64,000 nucleotides of DNA from Emticicia sp. BO119 (GCF_013912375.1 NZ_JACETV010000006.1:124001-188000), one strand, 5' to 3'; shown: positions 54,300 through 61,917, numbered from the stretch's first letter. Numbers and translations are program-made. Notes: generated from the sequence alone by a model not told the origin.

Positions 54300-54857
54300 C
54301 TAAATCTTCTCCTTCTTTGCTACATAAGCAGCTCCTATTAAAGCAGCCAACAATAATAAGCCAATAATTTCAAAAGCAAAAACATAATTAGTCATTAACT
54401 CAACCCCTATTTTCTGCACAGTGGTTCCTTGATGCATTTCTTTACCGACTAACTGGAAATTAGCCGTAAAAATAATTTTCAGAAACCCTAAAAATAGTAG
54501 CCCTGCCACAATAGTTACCCAAAAACGATTATGATGACTAACCAGAATTTTATTCAACTGATCTGACTTCTGTTGCTCTTTTTTCTTATTAGTCAACATA
54601 ATCCCGAAAATCATCAGAATCAGAATCCCTCCCACATAAATCATAATCTGGCTTACTGCCAGAAAATCTGCTCCGGCAAAAACATATAATCCTGCTACAC
54701 CCAAAAGCGTAATCAATAAGCTAAAGGCTGCATACAGCACATTTCTCGTGAATAGCAGAAAACCTGCCCCACCAATAGTAATAGAGGCAAATGTGAAAAA
54801 TGCAATTTGCAATACTAATTGTTGGTCGATATTTTTCAATAAATCTTCGATATTCAC
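54300..54857 (-). CDS. nuoJ: NADH-quinone oxidoreductase subunit J
   Basis: A 185-residue, five-helix membrane subunit of complex I (IAFFTFASITIGGAGFLLFT, NVLYAAFSLLITLLGVAGLY, FLAVSQIMIYVGGILILMIF). The YVGGILILMIF segment with its glycine pair is the family signature. Translation starts with GTG at 54857, overlapping the TAG stop of nuoI by one base, so translational coupling is likely. Length is typical. Confidence 0.95.
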   Translation of the reverse strand: MNIEDLLKNIDQQLVLQIAFFTFASITIGGAGFLLFTRNVLYAAFSLLITLLGVAGLYVFAGADFLAVSQIMIYVGGILILMIFGIMLTNKKKEQQKSDQLNKILVSHHNRFWVTIVAGLLFLGFLKIIFTANFQLVGKEMHQGTTVQKIGVELMTNYVFAFEIIGLLLLAALIGAAYVAKKEKI

Positions 54858-56020
54858 TATTCTGGTTTTTTAGGTTGAATTTTCATTGTTGGTTTAAAAA
54901 CAGCCTTTGGTTTTGGATTTTCTTCTTCCACTTTTTCTTGCTTCACTTCTTCCGGTGCAACATTTTCTATAGGTTTCTGTGTCGGTTTAAACACAGGTTT
55001 GAATGAGGCTCTTGGCTTTGGAGTTTCTTCTTCTGCCTTGCCCTCTTTTGTCTCTTCCGGCGAAACACTCTCAACCGGTTTTGTTGTTTTAAACACAGGT
55101 TTGAATGAGATTCTTTGTTTGGGGACTGCCTCCTCTATTTTTTCTTCTTTTACCTTTTCAGGTGCAGCATCCTCAACAGGTTTTGGGGTTACTTTCATGA
55201 CAGGCTTAAATACAGGTTTTGCCTTTGGTATTTCATCTGCTGCTTTCTCCTCTGTTTTAGGTGTTTCATCATCCTCTTTCTTTACTGTTTTCATTACGGG
55301 TCTGAAAACAGGCTTAGGCTTTGGTGCTTCTTCTGCTTCTTTTACGCCTTCTGATCCTACGACTGAGGGCTTTGCTATCGGTCTGAAGTTTGGTTTAAAT
55401 GCAGGTTTAGGTCTATCCGTTTCTGTTGTAGATTCTGTCGGAGTTTTCTCTTTTGGTGCTGCTTTCAAGGCTTCTTTTTCTGCCACAAACTGCTCATACA
55501 ATTTCCGTTTCTCATCTGCCTGTTGTGGAGACAGGTTAGAAAACTCAAAATTCATTTGTGTAATATCTACTACGCTGAAATCATATTCGTTAGTCATAGT
55601 CAGGCATTCTGTCGGACAAACCGTAGTACATAATCCACAGAAACAACACTTGGCCATATCAATATCAAACCTGGCGGCATATAACCGGATAGGTGAGCCA
55701 TCAGAAGCATAACTGATGATTTCAGAAGACTTAATCGGTTCAATATCAATGCAATCAACAGGGCAAATCTTGGCACATTTATCACATACAATACAATCGT
55801 CTATCTCACAATCTAACTGGTAACGACCATTATCTGGCACCAACATAGATTCGTGCGGAAACTGAAGGGTAACAATTCCTGTATCCTGATCAAAATAATC
55901 AGGGTTCTGTATGGAAATGGGACTTCTGCTTTCACGTGCATTCCAGAAATGTCGCAACGTCAGGCTCATGCCTTTCACCGTTGTTTTTATCCCATGTCTT
56001 ATATCTCTAAAATATCCCAT
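54857..56020 (-). CDS. nuoI: NADH-quinone oxidoreductase subunit I with long repeat tail
   Basis: A 387-residue protein, about twice the usual 160-200. Residues 1-185 are a normal NuoI carrying two 4Fe-4S clusters (Cys76, 79, 82, 86 with 90; Cys125, 128, 131, 135 with 139 in CIVCDKCAKICP and CCFCGLCTTVCP). From about 190 to 387 a low-complexity tail of Lys, Pro, Glu and Val repeats the motif FKPVxK about six times (KPAFKPNFRP, KPVFRPVMKT, KPVFKPVMKV, SFKPVFKT, SFKPVFKP, VFKPTMKI). The core transfers electrons in complex I; the tail function is unknown. First gene of nuoIJK. Confidence 0.95.
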   Translation of the reverse strand: MGYFRDIRHGIKTTVKGMSLTLRHFWNARESRSPISIQNPDYFDQDTGIVTLQFPHESMLVPDNGRYQLDCEIDDCIVCDKCAKICPVDCIDIEPIKSSEIISYASDGSPIRLYAARFDIDMAKCCFCGLCTTVCPTECLTMTNEYDFSVVDITQMNFEFSNLSPQQADEKRKLYEQFVAEKEALKAAPKEKTPTESTTETDRPKPAFKPNFRPIAKPSVVGSEGVKEAEEAPKPKPVFRPVMKTVKKEDDETPKTEEKAADEIPKAKPVFKPVMKVTPKPVEDAAPEKVKEEKIEEAVPKQRISFKPVFKTTKPVESVSPEETKEGKAEEETPKPRASFKPVFKPTQKPIENVAPEEVKQEKVEEENPKPKAVFKPTMKIQPKKPE

Positions 56021-56076
56021 TAAAATATCCGGTCATCAGAGCTTAATTCTATAAGCTCTATAGGTTAATCCTTCTG

Positions 56077-56084
56077 CAAATATA
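56077..56084 (-). promoter_or_regulatory. Minus-7 element (TATATTTG) for nuoIJK
   Basis: Perfect TAnnTTTG on the minus strand 57 nt before the ATG at 56020. It overlaps the divergent promoter region of the FAD gene. Confidence 0.45.
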
Positions 56085-56092
56085 AACCCAAA

Positions 56093-56124
56093 TTTGCCAT
56101 TTCATTTGTAAAACCCTAATTTTG
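56093..56124 (+). promoter_or_regulatory. Full Bacteroidota promoter (TTTG, 20-nt spacer, TAATTTTG)
   Basis: Minus-33 TTTG (56093-56096) and minus-7 TAATTTTG (56117-56124) have the expected 20-nt spacing. It serves the gene starting at 56175. Confidence 0.65.
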
Positions 56125-56174
56125 GCAAAAAGATTTACATACTCTCTATATTAAAGGATAAACACCTTTCACCA

Positions 56175-57809
56175 ATGCGACAATTATTTACGCTTGTATT
56201 AGAGCCTGAGGTGGCTCTTGATGATACAGCTTTACGCCAGTTCCTTCTCAAACAATCTTCTTTACCTGATACTACCGAAAAAGTTTATATCCAAAAACTC
56301 CGCCAGTCTATTGATGCCCGAAACCGACAGGTAAAAGTCAATCTCGAAGTAGAACTTTACATTGGAGAAAAGCCTCTACCTGTAATGGAGTTTCAGAAAA
56401 ACTACCCCAATGTCAGCAAAAATAAACAGGCTATTGTTGTTGGTGCAGGCCCTGCTGGATTGTTTGCAGCTTTGCGGCTAATAGAGTTAGGCATAAAGCC
56501 TATTATACTTGAACGTGGCAAAGATGTACAGGCACGAAGGAGAGATTTATCTGCTATCAATAAAGACCATTTAGTTAATCCTGACTCTAACTATTGCTTT
56601 GGAGAGGGCGGAGCTGGCACTTATTCGGATGGCAAACTCTATACCCGGTCAAAAAAACGAGGTGATGTCCGAAGGATTTTAGAAATTCTGGTAGCACATG
56701 GCGCAACTTCTCAAATTTTGGTAGATGTCCACCCACATATCGGTACCAATAAGTTGCCTAAGGTAGTAGCCGACTTAAGAGAAAGTATTCTAAATGCAGG
56801 TGGGGAAATTCTTTTTAACACCAAGGTTACTGATTTAACTATCGTCAATAATCAGATTAAAGGCGTAGATACGCATGACGGACAGCATTTCGAGGGAATA
56901 GCTGTGATATTAGCCACAGGGCATTCGGCCAGAGACATTTTTGAATTATTGTTCAAGAAAAATATCCTGATTGAAGCCAAGCCATTTGCCATGGGAGTGC
57001 GAATAGAGCATCCACAATCATTAATAGACCAACATCAATATCATCGCCCTGAAAGAGGCATATTGCCAGCGGCTGCTTATAGTCTGGTAGCACAAACCAA
57101 CTATAAAAATGTACAGCGTGGGGTATTCAGTTTTTGTATGTGTCCGGGTGGATTCATTGTTCCGGCGGCGACCGATGAGGGTGAACTGGTGGTTAATGGT
57201 ATGTCACCTAACCGTCGGGATTCTAAATATGCCAATTCTGGAATTGTAGTGGCTATCAATGAGGCAGACTGGCAGAAAAATAAAAAACTGGGGGCTTTGG
57301 CAGGATTAGAACTACAAAAAGAAGTGGAGCAAAAAGCATTTCAATTTGCAGTAAAAAGCCGTCAGTTTGCCAAGATTAATCAGGAGAAAAACCTTCTGGA
57401 AGATACCCCGATTCAGCATTGCCAATTAGCACCTGCCCAAAGACTGGTTGATTTTTTGAACGGAAAAATATCCTCTTCTCTAAATTCTACCTCTTATCAA
57501 CCGGGGCTGTCTTCTTTAGATATGGCAGAAGTTTTACCCGACATTATTGCGCGTCCACTACAAGATGGATTTAAGCAATTTGGTAAAATGATAAAAGGCT
57601 ATGTAACTAATGAAGCACAATTGATTGGCATCGAGAGCCGGACATCATCACCTGTCAGAATTCCACGTGACAAAGAAACCCTTGAACATTTACAGATAAA
57701 AGGGCTTTTTCCTTGTGGAGAAGGGGCTGGTTTTGCAGGTGGGATAGTGTCGGCTGCGATGGATGGCGAGAGATGTGCTGAGCAATTGGCTAAACTTTAC
57801 GGTGCTTAA
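56175..57809 (+). CDS. FAD-dependent oxidoreductase (COG2509-type)
   Basis: A 544-residue cytosolic flavoprotein. After about 85 residues of a family-specific N-domain it has the FAD-binding AIVVGAGPAGLFAALRLIEL, then IILERGKDVQARRRDL, NYCFGEGGAGTYSDGKLYTR and, near the C-terminus, FPCGEGAGFAGGIVSAAMDG. This combination matches the large FAD-dependent dehydrogenase family COG2509. The reaction is unknown. Well-defined promoter; a NUDIX gene follows after 59 nt. Confidence 0.87.
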   Translation: MRQLFTLVLEPEVALDDTALRQFLLKQSSLPDTTEKVYIQKLRQSIDARNRQVKVNLEVELYIGEKPLPVMEFQKNYPNVSKNKQAIVVGAGPAGLFAALRLIELGIKPIILERGKDVQARRRDLSAINKDHLVNPDSNYCFGEGGAGTYSDGKLYTRSKKRGDVRRILEILVAHGATSQILVDVHPHIGTNKLPKVVADLRESILNAGGEILFNTKVTDLTIVNNQIKGVDTHDGQHFEGIAVILATGHSARDIFELLFKKNILIEAKPFAMGVRIEHPQSLIDQHQYHRPERGILPAAAYSLVAQTNYKNVQRGVFSFCMCPGGFIVPAATDEGELVVNGMSPNRRDSKYANSGIVVAINEADWQKNKKLGALAGLELQKEVEQKAFQFAVKSRQFAKINQEKNLLEDTPIQHCQLAPAQRLVDFLNGKISSSLNSTSYQPGLSSLDMAEVLPDIIARPLQDGFKQFGKMIKGYVTNEAQLIGIESRTSSPVRIPRDKETLEHLQIKGLFPCGEGAGFAGGIVSAAMDGERCAEQLAKLYGA

Positions 57810-57868
57810 ATAAAGTTTTTTGCTTAAATTGCAAAAACTAAATATTAACCTAACGTCTTTTTAACATC

Positions 57869-58498
57869 GTGAATTTCGCTGACTTCATTAGTAAGCTTTC
57901 CCACCGATTGGCCAATTATCCACTTCCAGGACATGAAGAAATCGTAAAAAAGATGTCGCCCAACCGAATGAGGTTGAAGGGTGAACCTAATGAAAGTACC
58001 CGCCGAAGTGGTGTATTGCTTTTGTTTTATCCGAAAGGCGAAGTCATCTATTTACCGCTTATTCTACGACCGCAATATGATGGTGTACACGGTGGACAAA
58101 TGGCCTTCCCGGGTGGCAGGGCAGAACTCAAAGATAAAAATATTCAGGCAACTGCCTTAAGAGAAGCACAGGAAGAAATAGGAATCAAGGCATCCGATGT
58201 GAAAATTATTGGTAATCTAACCGAATTATATATCAACCCCTCAAATCTACTTTGTCAGCCGGTAATGGGATATATCAATTATAAACCTGATTTTTATCCT
58301 GATGAGCGTGAAGTGGAAGATATTCTGGAAGTGCCGCTATCTGACTTTATAAATCCAGATACCGTACAAAACCGATTTGTAGAGGCCAGAGGATACAAAT
58401 TTGAAACGCCTGGTTTTATTATTCAGGAACAAATTGTTTGGGGTGCCACAGCCATGATGATTGCAGAATTGATTGAGATAATGAAAGATATTAAATAA
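57869..58498 (+). CDS. NUDIX hydrolase, CoA-pyrophosphatase (NudL)-like
   Basis: A 209-residue NUDIX enzyme. The NUDIX box is GGRAELKDKNIQATALREAQ followed by EEIG, preceded by HGGQMAFPGG, the NudL-type extension of this family which cleaves CoA and related pyrophosphates. Translation starts with GTG at 57869 (MNFADFISKLSHRLANYPLP). It is 59 nt downstream of the FAD gene and probably co-transcribed. Its stop is followed by a hairpin shared with convergent rtcB. Confidence 0.87.
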   Translation: MNFADFISKLSHRLANYPLPGHEEIVKKMSPNRMRLKGEPNESTRRSGVLLLFYPKGEVIYLPLILRPQYDGVHGGQMAFPGGRAELKDKNIQATALREAQEEIGIKASDVKIIGNLTELYINPSNLLCQPVMGYINYKPDFYPDEREVEDILEVPLSDFINPDTVQNRFVEARGYKFETPGFIIQEQIVWGATAMMIAELIEIMKDIK

Positions 58499-58501
58499 AA
58501 A

Positions 58502-58525
58502 ACGAGAAGAAATTAATCTTCCCGT
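58502..58525. terminator. Hairpin between NUDIX gene and rtcB
   Basis: ACGAGAAGA and TCTTCCCGT pair with one mismatch around AATTAA; it overlaps the rtcB stop. Weak, possibly bidirectional. Confidence 0.35.
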
Positions 58526-60039
58526 CTTTCTCTGCGATTGGCATCTGCCATTCTTACAATTTTTGGAGTAAACTTAGCTAATACATCTACCAGATCGGTT
58601 TGTGAAGCAATGACGGTTTCGATATTTTTATAAACCATAGGTGCTTCATCTAAATCTCCGCCTATTAATTGTACTCCTTTATCCTCTAATACCTTCTTCA
58701 TAGCATTATGGGTAATAGAACTCAATGCTTTGGTTCTTGACATTAAGCGTCCAGCACCATGAGACGCCGAGTTTAATGCCTCAATTACACCTTTACCGCG
58801 TACAACAAAGCCAGGGTCTGTCATTGAGCCTGGAATAATTCCTAAGTCATTTCGACTTGCCGGAGTAGCTCCCTTTCTATGTACTATTATCTCTGTACCA
58901 TCAGCCAGTGCCTCTTTCCAGGCAAAATTGTGGTGATTTTCAACTATTTTGATTGGTTGTTCACCCAACATTCTGGCTATCTTTTTATGAATTTCATGGT
59001 GATTGGCTGACGCATAGTCTCCTGCCAGATTCATGGCAATCCAATACTCCTGCCCTTCCTGGGTATTCATATCTAACCATGCCAGATGAGCTGCATCTTT
59101 TGGCAGTTTAGTTTTCTTCATAGCTACCTTAGAGTAATAGTTGGCGATAGCCCCACCAAAACCTCTTGAACCTGAATGCGATAAAAGTGCCAGATATTCT
59201 CCTTTAGGCACAGCCAATAAGTCATCATCTTCAAATACTTCTACTATCCCCCACTCTACAAAATGGTTGCCAGTACCTGATGTACCCAACTGACGGTAGG
59301 CCTTATCCTTCAAATCACGGATGATTTTTGTAGCTGTCCATTCTGTCTTATCCATTACGGCTTCATCAAACTTGTGAGCCGTTTCTCCACCTACACCAAA
59401 CCTGGTATTATCTACGAGCGCACGTTTCAGTAAATGAGGCTGGCGATTGAAGAAATCACTCGGAATATCAAAAACTGACAAACACATTCGGCAGGCAATA
59501 TCTACTCCTACAGCATACGGGATAACCGTATTATTGGTGGTAGCCAACACGCCTCCAATAGGCAATCCATAGCCTTGGTGGGCATCTGGCATTAAAGCGC
59601 CCGCCACAGCAACGGGCAGGCTAAGAGCCGTTTCCATTTGTTTCAAAGCCCCCTCCTCAATATGTTCAGCACCGTAAATCTGATAGGGCAAAGCCGAAGT
59701 CCGCAAATCAAAAGCAATAGTTTTTTGCCTTTCTTTTTCCTCCATTTCAAATACAAGAGATTCAGCAGGCAGATAGCTTCTCCCCTCTTCTGAAAGTTCA
59801 ACTTTCGTTCCTTGCTTTTCTAAGTCAAAAATCTCTTTTGCCAGGTTGGTTACCTTATTTTTTGAATAGGCAAATTTCTTGGGACTAGCCAACATCTGCG
59901 CAAATAGGCACAATACCTTTTCTTTAGGATATTCAGCCTTTTGATGCAATCCGTTAGCTATTCTCAGAAAACTGCCTTGCAGATTTTCGGGTATATTCCC
60001 TAACGCCAGTATTTCTTCTAATAAAATTGTTGTTTCCAT
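58513..60039 (-). CDS. rtcB: RtcB-type RNA ligase
   Basis: A 508-residue GTP- and Mn-dependent ligase that joins 2',3'-cyclic-phosphate and 5'-hydroxyl RNA ends. Metal-site residues are visible: Asp152 with His154 in PDAHQGYGLPIGG, Asp180 and Cys184 in GVDIACRM, His259 in GNHFVEWG, His288 in SHSGSRGFGG and ENHHNF near 369. SASHGAGR with His427 corresponds to the guanylylation-site motif. The first 100 residues form an extra N-terminal region beyond the E. coli-sized enzyme. It lies 48 nt downstream of the slipin gene on the same strand and belongs to a cluster with tRNA-like RNAs and TROVE. Likely repairs broken tRNA-type substrates. Confidence 0.96.
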   Translation of the reverse strand: METTILLEEILALGNIPENLQGSFLRIANGLHQKAEYPKEKVLCLFAQMLASPKKFAYSKNKVTNLAKEIFDLEKQGTKVELSEEGRSYLPAESLVFEMEEKERQKTIAFDLRTSALPYQIYGAEHIEEGALKQMETALSLPVAVAGALMPDAHQGYGLPIGGVLATTNNTVIPYAVGVDIACRMCLSVFDIPSDFFNRQPHLLKRALVDNTRFGVGGETAHKFDEAVMDKTEWTATKIIRDLKDKAYRQLGTSGTGNHFVEWGIVEVFEDDDLLAVPKGEYLALLSHSGSRGFGGAIANYYSKVAMKKTKLPKDAAHLAWLDMNTQEGQEYWIAMNLAGDYASANHHEIHKKIARMLGEQPIKIVENHHNFAWKEALADGTEIIVHRKGATPASRNDLGIIPGSMTDPGFVVRGKGVIEALNSASHGAGRLMSRTKALSSITHNAMKKVLEDKGVQLIGGDLDEAPMVYKNIETVIASQTDLVDVLAKFTPKIVRMADANRRERRED

Positions 60040-60087
60040 TTAATGATTTTATGTAGTGGGTAAAAATTTTCGACCCCTACCCTATTT

Positions 60088-61173
60088 TTAATTTTTCAAG
60101 AATATCTGCTTCAATTGGTCGAGAATCTGTCCATTGCCTGAAACTGAAATATCTCCGATTTTATCTGCAATTTTCTCTACATATTCCATCTCTTTCAGTT
60201 TCCATAAGGTTTCGTTTTCTTCCATCAATTTGGCAGTGTTCAACAAGCTACGCATAGAGGCCGTTTCTTCTCTACGCATAATGATATTGGCCTGGGCTTT
60301 TTTCTCAGCCATTAATACCTGATTTATAATATCTTTCATATCTCCGGGCAGGATAATATCACGAATACCACAACCTTTGATTTCGATACCCAAACCTACC
60401 AATTTGTCGGCAGTATTTTTCAATACGAAATCAGTAATGCTATCTTTTTTATCCAGCAATTCGTCTAAAGTTAAACCCCCAATATATTCCCGCAAAGCTA
60501 ATTGTAATACAACATATACTTGTTTTTCGTAGTCTTTGTTCTCATACATAGCTTTCACAATATCGATGATACGATATTGCACAAAGGCATTCAAACGCAA
60601 ATTTGCTTTGTCTTTAGTCAGAATTTCCTGTCCTGAAATCTCCAGTTGCAATTGACGCATATCAGCTTTGGCTACCTGAATAGTAATCGAATTTTTCCAC
60701 CAGTAATAAGTACCCCCTTCTAAAATACGCGCAAATTTACCATCTACAATCAAGACGCCTTTTTCGTAAGCCTCAACAGTATAGCTCCTTACATATGGCA
60801 ATAATTTAGTGCTGATTAACTGAAGACTAAAAGCCTCGGTAATCTCGATTTTACTCAAATCAATAGCCATATAAGTATAGTTTATAAAACCTTTCCAAAA
60901 AGCGTACTTACCAGGAGTAAATACGGTTTTGAAACGATTATCTTCAAACTGAACCATTAGCTCATTGTCGTTTACTTCAATAACATCTAAAGCTTCCACT
61001 ATTTCTGTATATTGCAATAGTGCATTTAGTTCAATTGGGGCTTCAAATGCAGTTCCTTTTTCATAAACATAAATTTCTTCATTTCCCCAAAACCCATAAG
61101 AACCTTCCTCAAGCAATTGCTTGAAAGCTTTATTTTTCAGAACTAACGCTATTTGGTTGGCATTTACTTTCAT
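60088..61173 (-). CDS. Slipin / SPFH (band-7) family protein
   Basis: A 361-residue SPFH protein. Two related N-terminal segments (GSYGFWGNEEIYVYEKG; GKYAFWKGFINYTYMAIDLS) and GTYYWWKNSITIQVAKADMR precede the SPFH core with LTKDKANLRLNAFVQYRIID, YVVLQLALREYIGGLTLDEL and LVGLGIEIKGCGIRDIILP, ending in a helical tail rich in Glu. SPFH proteins oligomerise at membranes and act as scaffolds. It has no obvious N-terminal transmembrane helix, unlike stomatin-like proteins. Neighbours are rtcB (48 nt downstream), the tRNA-like array and TROVE. The link to RNA repair rests on this conserved neighbourhood, not on any motif. Confidence 0.88.
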   Translation of the reverse strand: MKVNANQIALVLKNKAFKQLLEEGSYGFWGNEEIYVYEKGTAFEAPIELNALLQYTEIVEALDVIEVNDNELMVQFEDNRFKTVFTPGKYAFWKGFINYTYMAIDLSKIEITEAFSLQLISTKLLPYVRSYTVEAYEKGVLIVDGKFARILEGGTYYWWKNSITIQVAKADMRQLQLEISGQEILTKDKANLRLNAFVQYRIIDIVKAMYENKDYEKQVYVVLQLALREYIGGLTLDELLDKKDSITDFVLKNTADKLVGLGIEIKGCGIRDIILPGDMKDIINQVLMAEKKAQANIIMRREETASMRSLLNTAKLMEENETLWKLKEMEYVEKIADKIGDISVSGNGQILDQLKQIFLKN

Positions 61174-61199
61174 AATAATGATAATTTTAATAATTACTT

Positions 61200-61405
61200 T
61201 GTTAAAAAATCAGTCTTACATTACCCGATTCTTTGAAACGGAAATCAGATTAAGATAGACTTCGATAATCGGTTCTATAGCCTTAGGCTGGTCTATAATT
61301 CTAAAGTGTCTGTCTCTCGTAACCATGAGACAGCTACCTTATAATATATATAGCTGTGCAGCATTGAAGCAATCACCTCTATCTATCGGTATCCTCTTCT
61401 TTGCA
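61200..61405 (-). ncRNA. Structured RNA region with a tRNA D-arm-like hairpin
   Basis: No open frame. On the minus strand it reads CTGTCTC, loop ATGGTTACGA, GAGACAG (61310-61333), a 7-bp hairpin with the GGTTA loop typical of tRNA D-arms. A three-way junction follows: outer stem ATAGAC/GTCTAT at 61255-61260 and 61291-61296, inner hairpins AGCC-TAA-GGCT and CGA-TAA-TCG. A T-run (61205-61210) ends it. It may be part of a Y-RNA-like transcript serving the TROVE protein. Confidence 0.45.
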
Positions 61406-61525
61406 AGTCTGGACTGAACTGTGTTTTCGCGAAGGAGAAAACACCCGAATAGTTTCAGACTGATTTAATTGTTTTCTAAATTATGGAGTGGAAGTCCATT
61501 GTGTTAACCATTACACGACAAGCCC
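61406..61525 (-). ncRNA. Chimeric RNA: 5' tRNA-Gly-like half plus long Y-RNA-like hairpin
   Basis: Positions 61525 to 61483 fold as the 5' part of a tRNA. There is GGGCTTG at the acceptor position, D-arm GTGT/ACAC with AATGGTTA, and a perfect anticodon stem ATGGA/TCCAT with loop CTTCCAC (anticodon TCC, Gly). No matching T-arm or 3' acceptor strand follows. Instead a long hairpin (61406-61461) begins: AGTCTG/CAGACT, AACT/AGTT and an 8-bp GTGTTTTC/GAAAACAC tip, with bulges between. A tRNA-like module joined to a bulged hairpin is the general layout of bacterial Y RNAs that bind Ro60. Confidence 0.55.
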
Positions 61526-61528
61526 TCA

Positions 61529-61590
61529 CGAGCCTGGCAGGATTCGAACCTGCATTTTTGTCTGTTGCTCTACCAACTGAGCTACTGCCC
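61529..61590 (-). ncRNA. tRNA-like element lacking the anticodon arm
   Basis: 62 nt. D-arm GCTC/GAGC with AGTTGGTA loop and a perfect T-arm GCAGG/CCTGC with TTCGAAT are canonical, but only 13 nt (61554-61566) separate them where about 22 are needed, so no anticodon stem-loop can form. Acceptor pairing is also poor (about four pairs). No encoded CCA. Confidence 0.6.
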
Positions 61591-61598
61591 TATTAGTC

Positions 61599-61720
61599 GG
61601 GCGGATTGGACTTGAACCAATGACACACAGATTAATTAATAGAAACTTTATTGACAGCATATTGGTAGCTATTGCTCCAACACTATGGGGCTATACCGAA
61701 GCCCTCATCAGGTTCAATGT
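61599..61720 (-). ncRNA. tRNA-like element with canonical T-arm and rearranged 5' part
   Basis: A perfect T-arm ATTGG/CCAAT with loop TTCAAGT (61605-61621) sits next to a CCGCCC acceptor-like 3' strand. The 5' portion does not fold as a cloverleaf but forms two hairpins, TTGGAGC/GCT-CCAA (bulged) and GGGCT/AGCCC. Probably a degenerate or re-purposed tRNA-derived RNA. Confidence 0.4.
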
Positions 61721-61732
61721 TGATTTCTATTG

Positions 61733-61804
61733 CGGAACATACGAGAATCGAACTCGTGCCTCTACCGTGACAGGGTAGGATGATAACCATTTCACCAATG
61801 TTCC
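61733..61804 (-). tRNA. tRNA-like, anticodon GTC (Asp), no CCA
   Basis: 72-nt complete cloverleaf: acceptor GGAACAT/ATGTTCC perfect, D-arm GTGA/TCAT with AATGGTTA loop, anticodon stem CTACC/GGTAG with CTGTCAC loop (GTC), T-arm ACGAG/CTCGT with TTCGATT. Discriminator G is followed by CAATAG, not CCA. The neighbouring element at 61822-61909 is a close relative. Confidence 0.75.
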
Positions 61805-61821
61805 ATTAAAAATTTCTATCT

Positions 61822-61909
61822 CGAAACATACGAGAGTGGGACGCCACCCCGGTCGAACTCGTGCCGCTACCGTGACAGGATTGCATGATAACCATTTCAC
61901 CAATGTTCC
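61822..61909 (-). tRNA. tRNA-like, anticodon GTC (Asp), with 16-nt T-loop insert
   Basis: 88 nt. Same plan and near-identical sequence as 61733-61804 (acceptor GGAACAT/ATGTTTC, anticodon GTC), but the anticodon stem is imperfect. The T-loop is 23 nt instead of 7 owing to a GC-rich insert (61837-61852; RNA CCGGGGTGGCGTCCCA). Removing it leaves a canonical ACGAG-TTCGACT-CTCGT arm. No CCA. Confidence 0.7.
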
Positions 61910-61917
61910 TTTGAAAA

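Noticed and set aside
54999-55712. 237-aa plus-strand frame opposite nuoI
   Set aside because: It is the mirror of the Lys/Pro/Glu-rich repeat tail; the composition is low-complexity Phe/Gly/Ser and nuoI is certain.
61681-61730. Possible plus-strand tRNA around a GGTTCAATG motif
   Set aside because: The T-arm needs an 8-nt loop with a wobble closing pair and no D-arm or acceptor can be found on that strand.
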